Assembly (NCBI GenBank): GCA_013042915.1
Contig: JABDPF010000082.1
Location: forward strand, 1 to 61,846
Reading direction: 5' to 3'
Length of the DNA stretch: 61,846 nt
DNA from: Lysobacterales bacterium
Lineage (GTDB): Bacteria > Pseudomonadota > Gammaproteobacteria > Xanthomonadales > SZUA-36
Positions 59,088-61,846 of the stretch are shown piece after piece (position 1 is the first letter of the stretch; every line of letters begins with the position of its first letter). The position numbers and the translations under genes are program-made. The notes beneath the pieces are model-generated. The model had not been told where the DNA came from and made no database searches. It saw only the letters and a program-made list of their open reading frames with translations.

Positions 59088-60047
59088 ATGAATCCTCTGA
59101 CCCCTTTTTTGCAACAGCAAGGCTTCGTCATGCTCGATGGCGGCCTGTCCACACAGCTCGAGCGGTTGGGTGCAGATATTACGGGAGAGTTGTGGACCTT
59201 TCGTGTGCTGCTTGAACAACCTGAACTACTCGAAAGAGCGCACGCCGCGTTTTTCGATGGGGGAGCAGACATCGTTGCAACGGCGAGCTACCAGGCGAGT
59301 ATCGAAGGTCTTCAGCGTGCCGGCTATTCCGCCGGCGACGCAAAACGCCTGATGAGGCATTCCGTGGCCATCGCGGCGCGCGCTCGAGACGCCTATTGGA
59401 GCCGGGCTAGAGACGGGGGAGGGCGCCTGTGCCCGCTCGTGGCCACATCTCTGGGTCCTTACGGCGCTTGCCTGCACGATGGTTCCGAATACCACGGCAA
59501 GTACACACTGACCCGGGCCGAACTGGCGGACTTCCATCGCCGGCGCATCGCCATCCTATCTGATGCGGGCGCGGACCTGTTCGCGTTCGAAACCTTTCCC
59601 TCCCTGGCCGAGGCCGAAGCCTTGCTTGACGTACTGCCGGAGTTTCCGAAACTGCGAGCTTGGCTCAGTTTCACCTGCCGTGACGAAAAAAAAGTCGCCC
59701 ACGGCGAGCCCTTCGCAGAGTGTGCCGCACTGGCCACCTCGTGTGAAAACCTCGTTGCCGTTGGCATCAATTGCCTTGACCCGTTGAAGGTGCCGGCTCT
59801 GCTGGATACCGCGGCGGGCTGCGACTTGCCGCTGATGGCCTATCCCAACAGCGGCGAGTACTGGGATGCCGATGCACAGGAATGGCGCGGAGATCCCAGG
59901 AAACACATGAATGTAGCGGCCTGGAGGCGCCACGGGGCACGCCTGATCGGTGGTTGCTGTCGCACGGATGCCGACGACATCCGTCAAATGCGGGGGGCGT
60001 TGGAAAATACGTTCCGATCAGGCATGGAAAAGCACGGGGCAGAATAG
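59088..60047 (+). CDS. mmuM: Homocysteine S-methyltransferase
   Basis: MmuM moves a methyl group from S-methylmethionine (or SAM) to homocysteine. The 319-residue product has LDGGLSTQLERLG, TASYQAS, GPYGACLHDGSEYHG, and the zinc cysteines in GINCLDP and GGCCRTD. I prefer the ATG at 59088, which gives the family N-terminus (NPLTPFLQQQGFVMLDGG); an ATG 33 bases earlier is in frame. No S-methylmethionine permease gene is nearby. Confidence 0.9.
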   Translation: MNPLTPFLQQQGFVMLDGGLSTQLERLGADITGELWTFRVLLEQPELLERAHAAFFDGGADIVATASYQASIEGLQRAGYSAGDAKRLMRHSVAIAARARDAYWSRARDGGGRLCPLVATSLGPYGACLHDGSEYHGKYTLTRAELADFHRRRIAILSDAGADLFAFETFPSLAEAEALLDVLPEFPKLRAWLSFTCRDEKKVAHGEPFAECAALATSCENLVAVGINCLDPLKVPALLDTAAGCDLPLMAYPNSGEYWDADAQEWRGDPRKHMNVAAWRRHGARLIGGCCRTDADDIRQMRGALENTFRSGMEKHGAE

Positions 60048-60053
60048 TAGAAT
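60025..60053 (+). promoter_or_regulatory. Probable tRNA-Cys/Leu promoter inside the mmuM end
   Basis: TGGAAA and TAGAAT are 17 bases apart, followed by the GC-rich discriminator GCGCGCC typical of stringently controlled stable-RNA promoters. The tRNA starts 29 bases after the -10 box. Confidence 0.5.
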
Positions 60054-60082
60054 AGCGCGCCTTGACAGTATCCTGTTACCGG

Positions 60083-60156
60083 GGCTAGGTGGCAGAGTGG
60101 TTATGCAGCGGCCTGCAAAGCCGTGTACGCCGGTTCGATTCCGACCCTAGCCTCCA
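60083..60156 (+). tRNA. tRNA-Cys (anticodon GCA)
   Basis: Cloverleaf with acceptor GGCTAGG/CCTAGCC, anticodon loop CTGCAAA (anticodon GCA), T-loop GGTTCGATTCC and encoded TCCA. It lies just after mmuM and before tRNA-Leu on the same strand. Confidence 0.95.
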
Positions 60157-60261
60157 TTTCTCTTTCACGTCTCGTGTTCCGACGTTCGGATGCATCCGTT
60201 TGGCCTGCAAAGTACAATGCGGTCTGCCTCCATGTTCGAAGCGCAGGCCTTCACGTCGCAA

Positions 60262-60348
60262 GCCCGGATGGCGAAATTGGTAGACGCAAGGGACTTAAAA
60301 TCCCTCGGTAGGAATACCGTCCCGGTTCGAGTCCGGGTCCGGGCACCA
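60262..60348 (+). tRNA. tRNA-Leu (anticodon TAA)
   Basis: A class II tRNA with a long variable arm: acceptor GCCCGGA/TCCGGGC, anticodon stem GGGA around CTTAAAA (anticodon TAA), variable arm near CGGTAGGAATACCG, T-arm GGTTCGAGTCC, and encoded ACCA. It follows tRNA-Cys by 105 bases; that gap holds a CGGATGCATCCG palindrome at 60187-60198 but no gene. Confidence 0.96.
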
Positions 60349-60523
60349 CGCTTGTTGGTCGTTGACGATGATCCAACGCGGGTTCTGACTGTCTGCTCCA
60401 GCCGTCAACGCCGCGATGCGTTTCGGCTTCGCGCATGAAACCGGTCGCGTTTTCAACACTCTGACTAACGGCACATCTCCGCGCATTCGGCCTTTGGTAG
60501 CCTCGTCGGAAACGAGGAGTGAC

Positions 60524-61036
60524 ATGAGCTTTGTAAACCTGCAAGTCCAAACCGACGATCTTCCGGGGGTCGAGACCTTGAATTTCGAACCCATGTCGGC
60601 GGTTTATCGAAAGGAAGTGAAGGTCCAACTGGCTATCGTGTTCCTGCCCTTGCTGATCGCTTCATTTATCCCGCTGGCAATCGTGCAGGCCCTGCCGCTC
60701 CTGCTGATACCGGTCGGCATCCTGTTGCTGGCAATCGCTGTCTCGTACCTGGCGCTGGGTAAGGCGAAGGTGAAAGGACTTGCGCTTCGCGATCACGATG
60801 TTGCCTACCGTCATGGCCTCTTCTGGCGCAAGACCGTGCTGTTACCATTTAACCGTATACAGCACGTGGAAGTGTCCAGCGGACCGCTGCAGCGCAAGTA
60901 CGGGCTGGCCACGCTGAAGTTTTTTACAGCGGGCGGAAGCAGCGTTGATCTCAAGGTCGATGGTCTTACAGAGCAGCGAGCCGAACAGATCCGGTCCCTG
61001 GTCACGGCCAAGGCCGCCGGGCAAAGCACCGAATGA
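60524..61036 (+). CDS. PH-domain membrane protein, YdbS-like (bPH2)
   Basis: The 170-residue protein has two close membrane helices (residues about 32-75) followed by a bacterial PH domain (DUF304) with AYRHGLFWRKTVLLPFNRIQHVEV, a core feature of the YdbS family. The ATG at 60524 has GAGGAG 6 bases upstream; the longer upstream frame runs through the gap after tRNA-Leu and was rejected. Its stop overlaps the start of the paired YdbT-like gene (ATGA). Function is uncharacterised; the pair is often co-encoded. Confidence 0.82.
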   Translation: MSFVNLQVQTDDLPGVETLNFEPMSAVYRKEVKVQLAIVFLPLLIASFIPLAIVQALPLLLIPVGILLLAIAVSYLALGKAKVKGLALRDHDVAYRHGLFWRKTVLLPFNRIQHVEVSSGPLQRKYGLATLKFFTAGGSSVDLKVDGLTEQRAEQIRSLVTAKAAGQSTE

Positions 61037-61846
61037 CCGCGAACGATCAATCGACGGATTGGCACCGTATTTCCCCGGTTTCGGTCGTGTTTTTCCTGTT
61101 CCGGACGGTCCGCGAAGTCGCGTTCAATAGCCTGCCGGCGATTATTGTCCTGTTTGCGTTCCTGGCCTCGGGTGGGCCGGGACGCAAGGCGATGGTTGGG
61201 GGTCTTCTGGGCCTGGCGTTAGTCGCCGCCGTGGGTTTTTCCGTGCTTCACTGGTTGCGGTTTCGCTTCCGGGTCTCCCCGGACCGTGTGCTGGTACGCA
61301 GCGGCGTCATCCAGCGGGAAGAGCTTGAAATTGATTTTGGGCGAATCCAGAACGTCAGTATCCGCGAGCCGTTCTACATGCGGCCCTTCAGCCTGGCTAT
61401 CCTGGGCATCGATACCGCAGGCAGCAGCCAGAAAGAAATTCAACTCGGGGGCATCGAAAAACGGTTCGCCCTGGTCCTGAAAGAGACCTTCCTGAAAGCG
61501 GGCAGGTACGAGTCGCCAGGCTCGGCGCAGGAAGGAGAGGGCACGGACAGTGACTCCGCCTTGCTGACACGTGATGCACGCGACATCGTCATTTACGGCC
61601 TGACGGTGAATTTCCTCCTCTGGGTGCTGATTGCGCTGGGCCTGCTGTTCGGTGGCGGCGAGAACACCGAGCCGATGCTGAACTGGCTTGCCGAGAGGGT
61701 GCAAATCGAACAGCTCGTCGCTTCGCTGGAGGGGATAGGGCCGACCGGGCTGAGTATGCTGGCGGTAGGCGCGGTTTTTGCAACACTCACGCTTCTTTCG
61801 CTGCTCTCTGTGTTGGGCGCCCTGTATCGCTACCACGGCTATCGCC
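61033..61846 (+). CDS. PH-domain membrane protein, YdbT-like (partial, C-terminus off the right edge)
   Basis: About 271 residues are visible: two N-terminal membrane helices, then a PH-like unit with RFRVSPDRVLVRSGVIQREELEIDF-type strands and RIQNVSIREPF, then another pair of membrane helices starting near residue 190. YdbT proteins carry several such repeats (about 500 residues in total), so roughly half is missing. The start overlaps the YdbS-like stop by 4 bases. Confidence 0.8.
   Translation, partial: MTANDQSTDWHRISPVSVVFFLFRTVREVAFNSLPAIIVLFAFLASGGPGRKAMVGGLLGLALVAAVGFSVLHWLRFRFRVSPDRVLVRSGVIQREELEIDFGRIQNVSIREPFYMRPFSLAILGIDTAGSSQKEIQLGGIEKRFALVLKETFLKAGRYESPGSAQEGEGTDSDSALLTRDARDIVIYGLTVNFLLWVLIALGLLFGGGENTEPMLNWLAERVQIEQLVASLEGIGPTGLSMLAVGAVFATLTLLSLLSVLGALYRYHGYR

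Noticed and set aside
59900-60082. Duplicate of the tRNA-Gly 3' end as an attachment-site repeat
   Set aside because: I looked for the GGTTCGAACC...CACCCGCTCCA sequence here and in 55343-55871 and 56601-56666 and saw no copy.

Overview
The window is a gene-dense, roughly 63% GC piece of a gammaproteobacterial chromosome. Gene orders typical of that class are intact: pilW-rodZ-hisS-yfgM-bamB-der, yceF/yceD-rpmF-plsX-fabHDG-acpP-fabF, pabC-mltG-tmk-holB-pilZ, hflD-mnmA and clpS-clpA-infA. The N-terminal rhodanese/MoeB fusion and the tgpA-DUF58-moxR block fit a lineage near Xanthomonadales/Chromatiales (for example Wenzhouxiangella- or Woeseia-like). This placement is an inference; no rRNA gene is present.

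Layout. 1-6953 (minus): an Slp-type lipoprotein cut by the left edge, a transglutaminase/DUF58/MoxR block and the acyl-CoA dehydrogenase fadE. 7171-16058 (plus): ndk, rlmN, type IV pilus lipoprotein pilW, rodZ, hisS, yfgM, bamB, der and a rhodanese-MoeB fusion. 16081-20799: a glutathione-peroxidase-like protein without its catalytic residues, folD, and the fadIJ beta-oxidation pair. 20890-31474: yceF, then the fatty-acid synthesis and folate/DNA-replication run ending in pilZ. 31514-38154: a class V aminotransferase, dinB, fadD, a GCS2-CBS fusion and a lipoprotein. 38359-49979: lhr, acnA, hflD-mnmA and clpSA.

The most unusual part is 50304-60348. In many gammaproteobacteria tRNA-Gly(GCC), tRNA-Cys(GCA) and tRNA-Leu(TAA) lie together as one unit. 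Here tRNA-Gly is separated from tRNA-Cys/Leu by about 9.7 kb. That interval opens with a lower-GC membrane-lipid locus: an RPH-like dikinase, a UbiA-like prenyltransferase, a CDP-archaeol-synthase (CarS) family cytidylyltransferase and a DAGK-like lipid kinase in one minus-strand run, plus a divergent CDP-alcohol phosphatidyltransferase of the class II PS/archaetidylserine-synthase type. UbiA, then CarS, then a serine-type transferase is the order of reactions in archaeal ether-phospholipid synthesis. This locus is the best candidate for an undescribed system; its product is not known.

Two housekeeping-looking genes appear to encode pseudoenzymes. PabC has lost both the PLP-binding lysine and the PLP-ring glutamate. 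The glutathione-peroxidase homologue has lost three of its four catalytic residues. No insertion sequence, integrase, prophage or CRISPR array was found.
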